From NCBI RefSeq assembly GCF_001657485.1, contig NZ_LXFU01000048.1, positions 248,001 through 312,000 of the forward strand: 64,000 bases of DNA. Reading direction: 5' to 3'. Shown here in pieces: positions 54,894 through 62,938 of the stretch (the first letter of the stretch is position 1; every line of letters starts with the position of its first letter). The stretch comes from Rhizobium sp. WYCCWR10014. GTDB taxonomy: Bacteria > Pseudomonadota > Alphaproteobacteria > Rhizobiales > Rhizobiaceae. Under the pieces are notes generated by a model. That model was not told the origin of the DNA. It saw only the letters and a program-made list of their open reading frames with translations, and ran no database searches. The position numbers and the translations under genes are program-made.

Positions 54894-55823
54894 TCACACC
54901 ATCTCGACGATCATGCGGCCGACTTCGGCAAAGAGGGGGTTGAGCTCCTTCGCCGGCACGGTCGCCTGGCTGATATAGACGGCTGCGACGATCGGACCGC
55001 GATCCGGCGGCCAGATCACTGCGATATCGCCGAGAGAGCCGGTCTGGCCGGTGCCGGTCTTGTCTCCGACCTTCCAATCCGCCGGCAGGCCGGCCCGCAG
55101 CCGTTCCTTGCCGGTCGTGCTTGCCACCAGCCAGGCAATCAGCCTGTCTGAGGAGGCCTCGGCCAGGACCGAGCCGAGCGTCAGATTGCCGAGCGTGTCG
55201 AGCATCGCATCCGGGGTCGTCGTGTCGCGCGGATCGCCCTTCCGGCCCTCGTTCAACGTCGGCTCGGTGCGGTCGAGACGGGTGGTGCCGTCACCGATCG
55301 AGCGCAGCCAATCGGTCAGGCCCGCCGGACCGCCGAAACTTTCGAGCAGCAGGTTGCCGGCGGTGTTGTCGCTGACGGTCACCGCCGCCTCGCAGAGTTC
55401 GGCAATGGTCATGCCATCGGTGCCAGCATGTTTTTCGCTGATCGGCGAATAGTCGACGAGCTTGTCCTTGCCGTAGTTCACCCGCCGGTCGAGGTTCTCC
55501 TCGCCCTTGTCGGCCCGGGCAAGCACAAAAGCGGCGGCCAGCGCCTTGAAGGTGCTGCACATCGGGAAGGCCTCGCTGCCGCGGTAGCCGAAGGTGATGC
55601 TCGTCTGGGTGTCGAGCACCGAGACGCCGAGGCGGCCGCCGGTGCGTTTTTCCAAAGCGGCAAGGCGGCGGTCGATATTGTCGTCGCCCTCCTCAGCACT
55701 CTCCTTGGCGCCCTCCTCGGCCCCCTCCTCAGCATTGGCGGGAATCGCCAGCGCGGGCAAGCCCATCGCAGGCAGCCACAATGCTGAGCCTATCAGCATG
55801 CGGCGGGTCAGACTGAGATCCAT
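54894..55823 (-). CDS. class A beta-lactamase with Tat-type leader
   Basis: A 309-residue serine beta-lactamase. The N-terminus DLSLTRRMLIGSALWLP is a twin-arginine leader. An acidic linker of repeated EEGA units (residues 32-48) precedes the catalytic domain. Motifs are S90-T-F-K93, S151-D-N153, E188-P-T-L-N (the Glu166 region) and K-T-G in DWKVGDKTGTGQTGS. It hydrolyses penicillin-type lactams in the periplasm. ATG 55823 has GGAGG upstream. The Glu-rich linker is unusual for the family. No ampR-like regulator is adjacent. Confidence 0.93.
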   Translation of the reverse strand: MDLSLTRRMLIGSALWLPAMGLPALAIPANAEEGAEEGAKESAEEGDDNIDRRLAALEKRTGGRLGVSVLDTQTSITFGYRGSEAFPMCSTFKALAAAFVLARADKGEENLDRRVNYGKDKLVDYSPISEKHAGTDGMTIAELCEAAVTVSDNTAGNLLLESFGGPAGLTDWLRSIGDGTTRLDRTEPTLNEGRKGDPRDTTTPDAMLDTLGNLTLGSVLAEASSDRLIAWLVASTTGKERLRAGLPADWKVGDKTGTGQTGSLGDIAVIWPPDRGPIVAAVYISQATVPAKELNPLFAEVGRMIVEMV

Positions 55824-55934
55824 GAAATCCTCCGGCAAATCAGGAGCACAGAGCTAAAGCGCGATTGCGGCGGCATCTCGTCCCCGCGGCGATGATAATC
55901 GTCCGCCGAGCGTCTTATCGTCCGCCCGCGCCGA

Positions 55935-56915
55935 TCATGCGGCGCGCGTGACCTCGACCGTCACATGAGACAGTTCTTCCAGCGCCGAAAGCCTGCCCTT
56001 GTAGAAAGCCGGGTCGCGCGGCTGCGAGGTGAGGACGGCGACGATTGCGGCATGATGGCCGGGGCCGACCTGCCAGACATGCAGATCGGTGATCCGGTCG
56101 CCCTCCGTCTCGATGGCGCCGCGGATTTCGGCCGGCAGCGTCTCGCCTTCGGGAACAACGTCGAGCAGGACCCCGCCGGAGGATTTCATCAGGCTCCAGG
56201 ACCAGTTGGCAATGACTAGCCCGCCGATGATGCCCATCAGGGGATCGAGCCAGAGCCAGCCGTAAAGACTGCCAAGCGTCAGCGCCGCAATGGCGAGCAC
56301 GGAGGTCAGGGCATCGGCGATGACATGCAGATAGGCGGCGCGGATATTGTTGTCGCCGGTCTTCGCGTGATGGGCATGATCGCCATGTCCATGATGATGA
56401 TGATGGCCATGCCCATGATTGCCATGCCCGTGATGCGCGTGATGGCCGCCGCCGGCCAGCAGCCAGGCGCTTACCAGATTGACGACAAGGCCGATGACCG
56501 CCACGGCGATCGCCTGGGTAAATCCGATCGGCACCGGATTTGTGAGGCGCAGCAGGCTTTCCCAGGCCATCAGCAGGGCGATCAGGGCAAGGACGATGGC
56601 GCTGGCGAAGCCGGCGAGATCACCGAGCTTGCCGGTGCCGAAGGTGAAACGCGGATTGCGCGCCTGCCGGCGGGCGAAGAGATAGGCGAGTGCGGAAATC
56701 AGCAGCGCACTGGCATGGGTCGACATGTGCCAGCCATCGGCGACCAGGGCCATGGAGCCATAGACGGTGCCCGCGGCGATTTCCGCCACCATCATCACCG
56801 CCGTCAGCGCAATCACCAGCCAGATGCGACGTTCATTGTGCGCATGGCCGGCGCCGAGGAAGACATGATCATGTTCCAGGGCATCAATTCCAGCCTTCTC
56901 GATTCCGGCACTCAT
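55935..56915 (-). CDS. dmeF: cation diffusion facilitator, DmeF-type Ni/Co exporter
   Basis: A 326-residue CDF transporter. Six membrane helices with metal-site residues HxxxD-type motifs (ADGWHMSTHASALL; HVIADALTSVLAI). A histidine-rich cytoplasmic loop between helices 4 and 5 (GHHAHHGHGNHGHGHHHHHG) is typical of DmeF. The C-terminal domain (ITDLHVWQVGPGHHAAIVAVL) is the metal-sensing fold. It exports Co2+ and Ni2+ from the cytoplasm. The DmeR-type repressor gene lies upstream, with a family B repeat between. Confidence 0.92.
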   Translation of the reverse strand: MSAGIEKAGIDALEHDHVFLGAGHAHNERRIWLVIALTAVMMVAEIAAGTVYGSMALVADGWHMSTHASALLISALAYLFARRQARNPRFTFGTGKLGDLAGFASAIVLALIALLMAWESLLRLTNPVPIGFTQAIAVAVIGLVVNLVSAWLLAGGGHHAHHGHGNHGHGHHHHHGHGDHAHHAKTGDNNIRAAYLHVIADALTSVLAIAALTLGSLYGWLWLDPLMGIIGGLVIANWSWSLMKSSGGVLLDVVPEGETLPAEIRGAIETEGDRITDLHVWQVGPGHHAAIVAVLTSQPRDPAFYKGRLSALEELSHVTVEVTRAA

Positions 56916-56935
56916 GACAGACTCCTTCGTCGCTC

Positions 56936-57025
56936 TAACTCTTTGTTTTTACGTAATTCTTGACAAAACCGCTTTGCGCTTTGCCCGGCAAAATCTCTTC
57001 ACGCTTTGCCTGGAATTGCTCAGCG
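56936..57025. repeat. palindromic intergenic repeat, family B (doubled core)
   Basis: CTTTGTTTTTACGTAATTC, core CAAAACCGCTTTGCGCTTTGCC, second core CAAAATCTCTTCACGCTTTGCC and TGGAATTGCTC. It lies between dmeR and dmeF and its right end includes the dmeR stop. Confidence 0.75.
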
Positions 57026-57292
57026 CATGTAGGTTCTCAAGACTTCCGATATTTCCTCGACCGCCTCGGCCCTGGCCGCATCGTCGGCGGCATTCAGCAC
57101 ATGCTCGCGCAGGTGATCGTCGAGCACCTCGCCGGTCAACCCGGTCAGGGCGCCGCGGATCGAGGCGAGCAGTTGCAGGATCTCGCCGCAGGGGCGCTCG
57201 GCCTCGAGCGCGCGCTCGACCGCCTCCATCTGCCCCTTCAGGCGGCTGATGCGGGCGACGAGCTTCTTTTTCTGCAGGGTGGTGTGGGACAT
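57020..57292 (-). CDS. dmeR: metal-sensing repressor of the RcnR/FrmR family (DmeR)
   Basis: A 90-residue all-helical repressor. It starts MSHTTLQKKKLVARISRLKGQMEAVERAL in outline, with the metal-ligand residues His3 and the Cys in RPCGEILQLLASIRG, and a His in DDHLREHVLNA; this H-C-H-H set fits Ni/Co sensing. ATG 57292. The DmeRF pair is described in R. leguminosarum as a Ni and Co efflux system. A G-tract palindrome upstream is the probable operator. Confidence 0.9.
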   Translation of the reverse strand: MSHTTLQKKKLVARISRLKGQMEAVERALEAERPCGEILQLLASIRGALTGLTGEVLDDHLREHVLNAADDAARAEAVEEISEVLRTYMR

Positions 57293-57306
57293 AATGGTTC
57301 CCTCTA

Positions 57307-57326
57307 TAGCATAGGGGGGAATACTA
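57307..57326. promoter_or_regulatory. RcnR/CsoR-type operator upstream of dmeR
   Basis: TAGCAT and ATACTA flank AGGGGGGA. An uninterrupted G tract between short inverted half-sites (5 of 6 matches) is the pattern recognised by this repressor family. It lies about 15 bp upstream of the dmeR start. Confidence 0.65.
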
Positions 57327-57561
57327 TCAAGAGTGAAGCCGGGGCTCAATGCCTGTGATGGGCTCCAATCCGCCATTGACAAAGCCCGCGTTTCCGACGA
57401 TCTATGATTCATGATCAAGAACGCGCACCAGAGCCGCTCGTATTTTTGGCTGTACCTGTAAAGGGCGGCTGGACAAGATCATATTGTCAACAAGCCGCCG
57501 TCAGGCGGCTTTGTTGTATCGGCAGCGTCCTGACGGCAGACTATCAAAGGACGCGAAGACC

Positions 57562-58056
57562 ATGACCGAAATCGAAGACAGCGAAATTTCACTGATGCGC
57601 CCATCGGTGGTGACGATCCGCACCGCCAAGCCGCGCGACCTGCCCGAACTCAACGAGATGATCGCCCTGCTTGCCGCCCATCACGGCGATGCGGCTGCGA
57701 CAACGGCGGAGCAGCTGGAGCGCGACCTCTTTGGCCCCCTGCCCTGGATCAATGCGCTCGTCGCCGAGACCGGCGAAGGGCTGATCGGCTACGCCATTCT
57801 CGTGCCGCTCTACAGGGCGCAGGAAGGCAAGCGCGGCATGGACCTGCACCACCTCTTCGTGCGTGACGGCCATCGCGGCCACGGCACCGGCCAGTTGCTT
57901 GTTGACCGGGCGCGCGAGACCGCCCGCAATGCCGGCTGTGGTTACCTCTCCGTCAGCGCCGCCACCGGAAACGTGCTGGCGCACCGCTTCTACGAACAGC
58001 TGGATTTCACCCCGCGTCCGGTTACCGGCATGCGCTACATGCAGTCGATCGCTTAG
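57562..58056 (+). CDS. GNAT family acetyltransferase
   Basis: A 164-residue N-acetyltransferase. The substrate loop is PELNEMIALLAAHHGD; the acetyl-CoA motif reads DGHRGHGTGQLLVDRARE and the C-terminal motif is GNVLAHRFYEQLDFTP. LHHLFVRDGHRG is typical of the spermidine/aminoglycoside acetyltransferase-like group. ATG 57562 with AAGGACGCGAAG upstream. Substrate unknown. Confidence 0.85.
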   Translation: MTEIEDSEISLMRPSVVTIRTAKPRDLPELNEMIALLAAHHGDAAATTAEQLERDLFGPLPWINALVAETGEGLIGYAILVPLYRAQEGKRGMDLHHLFVRDGHRGHGTGQLLVDRARETARNAGCGYLSVSAATGNVLAHRFYEQLDFTPRPVTGMRYMQSIA

Positions 58057-58100
58057 GGTGGCCGGCTCGAAGCTTCGGCTTTCGCAACAGCCGAAGCTCG

Positions 58101-58143
58101 ACGCATCAAAACGGCTGCACAGGTTTGCGCGACATGCTTTGTC
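58101..58143. repeat. palindromic repeat family A, right half
   Basis: CAAAACGGCTGCACAGGTTTGCGCGACATGCTTTG matches the core and right arm of the family A consensus; the left arm is missing. It lies just upstream of the GST gene. Confidence 0.65.
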
Positions 58144-58163
58144 GATTTGCATAAGGAGCTTTC

Positions 58164-58793
58164 ATGCCTGATTTCAAACTCCATTGTTTCGCTCTCTCGG
58201 GGAATTCTTACAAGGTCGCGCTGTTCTTTGCGCTTGCCGGCATCGAGTGGGAAAACATTCTCGTTGATTATCTGGGCGGTGAAACGCGAACCGAACAATG
58301 GCGAAAAACCATAAACGAACAGGGCGAGGCGCCTGTGCTCGAACATGGGCAAACGAAGATTAGCCAATCGGGGATCATCCTGGACTACTTGTCAGAGGTG
58401 ACAGGCCACTTTGGCGCGCAGACAGCGGAAGAACGGCGTGACATCATGCGTTGGATTCTTTTCGACAACCATAAATTCACCAGCTACTACGCGACGCTGA
58501 GGTTCATGTATGGCCTTCATAAGAGCGGCGAGACGCCCGTCGTCGAGTTTTTGAGACTGAGGGCCAAAGCTGCCTATGCCATTGTTGACGAACATCTGGC
58601 GCACCGGCCTTTCATGGTCGGCGACCGGCTGACGATCGCAGACCTCTCTCTGGCGGGCTACGTCTTCATGCCGGAGGAAACCGGGATAGATCACAGCGCC
58701 TTCCCGGCTATCGCAGCCTGGAAGGATCGTATCAGCAAGATGCCCGGCTGGCGCCATCCCTATGATCTGATGCCGGGTCCCACCTCCCTATAA
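58164..58793 (+). CDS. glutathione S-transferase
   Basis: A 209-residue cytosolic GST. The thioredoxin-like N-terminal domain (KLHCFALSGNSYKVALFFALAGIEWE) carries the likely catalytic Ser in SGNSYK and ends with EHGQTKISQSGIILDYLSE (glutathione-binding SQS). The C-terminal domain has GDRLTIADLSLAGYVF. ATG 58164 has AAGGAGCTTTC upstream. It probably conjugates or isomerises electrophiles; substrate unknown. Confidence 0.9.
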   Translation: MPDFKLHCFALSGNSYKVALFFALAGIEWENILVDYLGGETRTEQWRKTINEQGEAPVLEHGQTKISQSGIILDYLSEVTGHFGAQTAEERRDIMRWILFDNHKFTSYYATLRFMYGLHKSGETPVVEFLRLRAKAAYAIVDEHLAHRPFMVGDRLTIADLSLAGYVFMPEETGIDHSAFPAIAAWKDRISKMPGWRHPYDLMPGPTSL

Positions 58794-58800
58794 TCAGGCG

Positions 58801-58836
58801 GCCGCAAAACCGCTGCGCAGTTGTGCGCATGCTTTA
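58801..58836. repeat. palindromic repeat family A fragment
   Basis: GCCGCAAAACCGCTGCGCAGTTGTGCGCATGCTTTAGCG: core and right arm only, diverged. It covers the gap between the convergent GST and cytochrome c genes. Confidence 0.6.
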
Positions 58837-59748
58837 GCGTCCCGGCACGGCCTTCAGATAGGCGGCGATCGCTTCACGGTCGGAGGCCGGCAGATGGGCG
58901 ATGTTCTGCTGCACATCAACCATCGAGCCGCCGACGGAATCGAAATCGGGGGTGAAGCCGGTTTCGAGGTAACTGGCGATATCGGCCTCGCTCCAGCCGC
59001 CGATGCTCTCGGAGGCCGGGGTGATATTAGGTATGCGGCCCTTGCCTTCCGGATTGGGCGCGCCGGCAAGCCACTGATCCGCCTTGAAGCCGCCGAGCGC
59101 ATCACGCGGCGTATGGCATTCGCCGCAATGGCCGGGGCCTTCGACGAGATATTGCCCACGCTTGATCTTCTCGTCGCTCTTTGCCAGGGCGACGCGCGGC
59201 TGGTCGTTGAGATAGAGGAATTTCCAGCCGCCGAGCGCCAGCCGGATGTTGAAGGGGAACGGCAGCTCATGCGGCGGCGCAACGTTTGCGCTCTTCGGCA
59301 GGGCTTTCAGGAATGCATAGAGATCGTTGACGTCCTTGTCGCTCACGCGGGAATAAGAGCCGTAAGGAAAAGACGGGTAGAGATGCTGCCCGCCCGGTCC
59401 GACGCCGCGCTTCATCGCGTTGCCGAACTCGGCAAGCGTCCAGGTGCCGATGCCGGCTTTTTCATCGGGTGAGATGTTCGGCACGTGGAAGGTCCCGAAG
59501 GGGCTCTTCAATGCCAGGCCGCCTGAAAGTGTCAGCTTGGCATCGCCTTCGGACCCGGGTGCGGCATGACAGCTGACGCAGCCGCCCGCCCAAAAAACCA
59601 TCTGGCCATTTGCCGGATCCGGCGCGCCGAGACCCGCCCAATGGCTCTCCGGCAGCGGATCTGGTGCGGTGACGAGATAGAAGGCGCCCCCGCCGAGGAC
59701 GGCGACGCCGATCAGACAGAGCAGTACCCGGATGAACCTGCGGACCAT
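58834..59748 (-). CDS. membrane-anchored diheme cytochrome c
   Basis: A 304-residue exported protein with an N-terminal helix (IRVLLCLIGVAVLGGGAFYLV) and two c-type heme sites, C57-V-S-C60-H and C208-G-E-C211-H. Met ligands are likely in LGG...MK-type segments. The pattern matches cytochrome c subunits of membrane dehydrogenases (for example gluconate or alcohol dehydrogenase), which pass electrons to the quinone pool or oxidase. No dehydrogenase subunits are adjacent. It is on the same strand as the cytochrome c' gene upstream. Confidence 0.88.
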   Translation of the reverse strand: MVRRFIRVLLCLIGVAVLGGGAFYLVTAPDPLPESHWAGLGAPDPANGQMVFWAGGCVSCHAAPGSEGDAKLTLSGGLALKSPFGTFHVPNISPDEKAGIGTWTLAEFGNAMKRGVGPGGQHLYPSFPYGSYSRVSDKDVNDLYAFLKALPKSANVAPPHELPFPFNIRLALGGWKFLYLNDQPRVALAKSDEKIKRGQYLVEGPGHCGECHTPRDALGGFKADQWLAGAPNPEGKGRIPNITPASESIGGWSEADIASYLETGFTPDFDSVGGSMVDVQQNIAHLPASDREAIAAYLKAVPGR

Positions 59749-59866
59749 GCGCCGCCTCCCCTGTTGTCAATATTTCCTTGCAGATCGATGCCGCGACCCG
59801 TCTGCGCAGGCGGAGAATAAGGCGATCCGCGCCGGCGACAAGGCCAGCGCGGATCCAGTACTATCT

Positions 59867-59926
59867 TTTGTTTTACGCAATCCCGGACGCAAAACCGCTG
59901 CACAGTTTTGCTGGAATTGCTCCAGA
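59867..59926. repeat. palindromic intergenic repeat, family B
   Basis: TTTTGTTTTACGCAATCCCGGACG, core CAAAACCGCTGCACAGTTTTG, closing CTGGAATTGCTCC. It sits between the two cytochrome genes. Confidence 0.78.
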
Positions 59927-59943
59927 TGAAAAAGGCCTATCGC

Positions 59944-60384
59944 TCACTTGCTGAGGCGATAGGCCTTGTGACAGCCAGCGCAATTGGCGCCGAGCGTGTT
60001 CATCGTGGCGCCGACGGCCGCAGGATCGGCAGGAAGCTGGGCCAGCGCGGTTTCGGCGTCAGTGGAGAGCTTGCCGGCGCGGGCCTTGAAGTCGTCCATG
60101 TTTTCCCAGATCTTCGGGCTCGCGCCCTCGTCGCCCGTCTCCGTGCCCGGCTTGAACTGATCGGGGAAGACCTTGGAGGTTGCGGCGATCGTCGTCAGCG
60201 CCGCCTTCACCGCTTCGGCGTCATAGGGCTTGGTGCCCTTGGCGATGGCTGCCAAGGCCCCGGCCGAACCGCCGATCTGCTTCATCAACGCAACGCGCGA
60301 ATCATGGGTGCCGTCGGCGGCGGTCACCGAACCGAAGGCCATGCCGGCCATGGCAACGGCTGCAGTTGCTGCTTTCCAATTCAT
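59944..60384 (-). CDS. cytochrome c' / c-556 family protein
   Basis: A 146-residue periplasmic four-helix heme protein. Signal peptide AAVAMAGMAFGSVTA, then the fold. The heme site is C135-A-G-C138-H139 near the C-terminus, the family position. The RVALMKQIGG segment places Met34 as a possible distal ligand, which favours c-556 over ligand-free cytochrome c'. ATG 60384 with AGGGAG upstream. It may bind NO or shuttle electrons with the diheme cytochrome downstream. Confidence 0.9.
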   Translation of the reverse strand: MNWKAATAAVAMAGMAFGSVTAADGTHDSRVALMKQIGGSAGALAAIAKGTKPYDAEAVKAALTTIAATSKVFPDQFKPGTETGDEGASPKIWENMDDFKARAGKLSTDAETALAQLPADPAAVGATMNTLGANCAGCHKAYRLSK

Positions 60385-60510
60385 ATTGCTCTCCCTTTTT
60401 CCTCGGCCAAGCTGGCCGATGGCCAATCTGCACCGGGAGCATGACAAAATCCATGCGTCCTGGCAGTCACGTTTTGCCGGATCATCATAAAAACAATGTG
60501 ATAGGGCGGC

Positions 60511-61146
60511 TCAGGCGCTTTTCCACCCCTGCCAGAGGCTGAAGGCGGAAACAGCAACCAGCAGCAGTCCAGCGAAGCGGCCGACAAAGGCCGTGACGTC
60601 AGGGTTGGCGACGAGCAGGTCGCGGCTGCGGCCGGCCGTCATCGCCAGCGTGCCGTAAATGGCGAACTGGGTGACGACGGTCATGACGCCCATGATCAGC
60701 CCCTGCATCCAGATCGGGCCATATTCTGGTCTCAGGAACTGCGGGTAGACGGCAAACATGAAGATATAGGCCTTCGGGTTGACCAGACAGGTGACGGCGC
60801 CCTGGCGGAAGGCGCGCCAGCCGGAGCGTGCGGTTCCCGGCCCGACCGCCTCGACGGTGATCGAACTGCGGATCAGCGAAATTCCGATCCAGATCATGTA
60901 GGCGACGCCGGCAAAGAGCAGCACGTTGAAGAGCTGCGGCAGCATGGTGACGAGCACGCCGACGCCGGCCGCGCCATAGGCCGAATGCACGGCGCCGCCG
61001 GCCATGATGCCGCCGGTTGCCGCCAGCCCGCGTTTGACGCCGCCGGTCAGCGAATTGGCGAGCACGAAGAGCATGTCCATGCCCGGCACGATGATGATGC
61101 CGAAGAGAAGGGTGAAGAAGAGCCAGAGGTTTTCGTTGTAGTTCAT
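60511..61146 (-). CDS. LysE/RhtB family amino acid exporter
   Basis: A 211-residue inner-membrane exporter with five to six helices. GIIIVPGMDMLFVLANSLTGGVKRGLAATGGIMAGGAVH is the N-terminal family block, and FRQGAVTCLVNPKAYIFMFAVYPQFL the second. It exports an amino acid or related metabolite. It is divergent from the WYL-type regulator, with a palindrome between them, so it is probably under its control. Confidence 0.88.
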   Translation of the reverse strand: MNYNENLWLFFTLLFGIIIVPGMDMLFVLANSLTGGVKRGLAATGGIMAGGAVHSAYGAAGVGVLVTMLPQLFNVLLFAGVAYMIWIGISLIRSSITVEAVGPGTARSGWRAFRQGAVTCLVNPKAYIFMFAVYPQFLRPEYGPIWMQGLIMGVMTVVTQFAIYGTLAMTAGRSRDLLVANPDVTAFVGRFAGLLLVAVSAFSLWQGWKSA

Positions 61147-61232
61147 GTCAGTTACCGCCTTGAGTTCTGCGGGCCGTTTTGAAAGACCCTGATTGATTTC
61201 AATCCGATAGGCGGCTCTATACGGGAACCCAA

Positions 61233-61250
61233 CTGACAGTGTATTGTCAG
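61233..61250. promoter_or_regulatory. candidate operator for the YafY/WYL regulator
   Basis: CTGACA GTGTAT TGTCAG: 6-bp perfect arms, 6-bp spacer, between the divergent LysE and YafY-type genes. TGACA-N-TGTCA sites are typical for this regulator class. Confidence 0.65.
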
Positions 61251-61275
61251 GAGCGTGGCGGATGGGAGAGGTTAA

Positions 61276-61968
61276 ATGCGCAAGGCCTCGCGGCTTTTCG
61301 AGATCATTCAGATCCTCAGGCTGGCAAGAAAGCCGATGACGGCGGCGACAATGGCCGAGACGCTTGAAGTGACCGTGCGCTCGATCTATCGCGACATCGC
61401 CGCCCTTCAGGCGATGCGGGTGCCGATCGAGGGCGGGCGCGGCATCGGCTACATCATGCGGCCGGGCTTCGACCTGCCGCCGCTGATGTTCTCGATCGAG
61501 GAGATGGAGGCGATCGTGCTGTCGCTAGCGCTGCTCGAACGGACAGCGGACGAGGAGCTGAAACAGGCCGCGCGCCGGGTCAACCGGAAGATATCAGGCG
61601 CCGTGCCGGCGCCGCTGCGCCAGGCGATGGACAACAAGGCGCTTTATGCCTGGGGCTCGATTGCTCAGCCGGCAGGCTTCGATCTTGCGATCGTGCGCCG
61701 CGCAATCCGCGATGAACGCAAGCTGATGCTCGGCTACCGCGACGAACTCGGCCGCGCCAGCGAACGGACGATCCGGCCGGTCGCGCTGATCTATTATTCG
61801 CAGACCGCCAATATCGTCGCCTGGTGCGAGCTGCGCCAGGCAATCCGCAATTTCCGCAGCGACCGGGTGGAGCACTGCGCGACGAGCGAAGATTTCTTCA
61901 AGGGCGATGGCGACCGGCTGCGGGAACTCTGGACCAGTGGCTGGACGGAGAAACCGATCGCGGTCTAG
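61276..61968 (+). CDS. YafY-type HTH_11/WYL transcriptional regulator
   Basis: A 230-residue regulator. The N-terminal winged HTH is RLFEIIQILRLARKPMTAATMAETLEVTVRSIYRDIAALQA, followed by PIEGGRGIGYIM. The C-terminal WYL-like domain has LMLGYRDELGRASERTIRPVALIYYSQTANIVAWCELR, where the signature Trp-Tyr-Leu is replaced by YYSQ/VAWC, and RNFRSDRVE. ATG 61276 with GGGAGAGG upstream. It probably represses the divergent LysE gene. Confidence 0.88.
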   Translation: MRKASRLFEIIQILRLARKPMTAATMAETLEVTVRSIYRDIAALQAMRVPIEGGRGIGYIMRPGFDLPPLMFSIEEMEAIVLSLALLERTADEELKQAARRVNRKISGAVPAPLRQAMDNKALYAWGSIAQPAGFDLAIVRRAIRDERKLMLGYRDELGRASERTIRPVALIYYSQTANIVAWCELRQAIRNFRSDRVEHCATSEDFFKGDGDRLRELWTSGWTEKPIAV

Positions 61969-61990
61969 CTATTCGCCCAATCGCGATTAT

Positions 61991-62761
61991 TCAGAGCGAC
62001 ATGCCGCCCGAAACCTCGATGCGCTGGGCGTTGACCCAACGGTTGGCATCGCTCAGGAGGGACGCGATCATCGGCCCTATATCGTCGGGCACACCGGCGC
62101 GGCCCAGTGCGGTCATGGAGGCGACCGCACGGTTGATCTCCGGATTGTCCCGCACCATGCCGCCGCTGAAATCGGTTTCGATGGCGCCCGGAGCGACGGT
62201 ATTGACGGCAATGCCGCGGGGGCCAAGCTCCTTGGCCATGTAGCGCGTCAGCACCTCGACTGCGCCCTTTATCGAGCCGTAGGCCGAAGCGCCCACCATG
62301 GCCATGCGGGCAAGACCGCTGGAGAGGTTGACGATGCGGCCGCCGTCCTCGATCACCGGCAGGAGCTTCTGCGTGAGGAAGAAGACTCCCTTGAAATGCA
62401 GGTTGTAAAGCTTGTCCATCTCCGCTTCGGTCGTCTCCCAAATCGGGGCGTGGTAGCTGGTGCCGGCATTGTTGACGAGAAAATCGAAGTGCTCACGCCC
62501 CCAGCCCTTGAGGATCTCGCGAACATTTTCGACAAAGGCATCGAACGCCGCCACGTTGCCGGCGTCAAGTTGAAGTGCGGCGGCCTTGCGGCCCAGCGCC
62601 TCGATCTCAGCGACGACCCTCTCCGCCTCGTCGCGGTTCGAGTTGTAGGTCAAGATCACATCGACGCCGCTCCTTGCCAGATTGACGACCGTATTACGGC
62701 CCAGGCCGCGGCTTCCGCCGGTTACGATTGCGATTTTCGAGGTTGAATTTTGGTTAGGCAT
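61991..62761 (-). CDS. short-chain dehydrogenase/reductase
   Basis: A 256-residue classical SDR. NAD(P) motif TGGSRGLGRNTV; the arginine-like region YNSNRDEAERV suggests NADPH; FLVNNAG; catalytic Ser in IVNLSSGLA, Tyr and Lys in YGSIKGA; C-terminal NRWVNAQRIEVSGG. ATG 62761 (MPNQNSTSKIAIVTGG). It is divergent from an AraC-family gene, a common arrangement for AraC-controlled SDRs. Substrate unknown. Confidence 0.9.
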   Translation of the reverse strand: MPNQNSTSKIAIVTGGSRGLGRNTVVNLARSGVDVILTYNSNRDEAERVVAEIEALGRKAAALQLDAGNVAAFDAFVENVREILKGWGREHFDFLVNNAGTSYHAPIWETTEAEMDKLYNLHFKGVFFLTQKLLPVIEDGGRIVNLSSGLARMAMVGASAYGSIKGAVEVLTRYMAKELGPRGIAVNTVAPGAIETDFSGGMVRDNPEINRAVASMTALGRAGVPDDIGPMIASLLSDANRWVNAQRIEVSGGMSL

Positions 62762-62938
62762 TTCAGGTACTCCTGATGTTTTGATAGACCAGTTTATGCG
62801 CCGCAAGCCTGGAATCATGAATGCCGAAACCCTGCAATTTCTTGCCTATTCCTCCAAACGCCTTGCCCAGCCGAGCTGAGGGATTAAGATCATCCTCACC
62901 GGCGCAGTAGACCGACCCCGCGTTCACTGGAGACTAAG

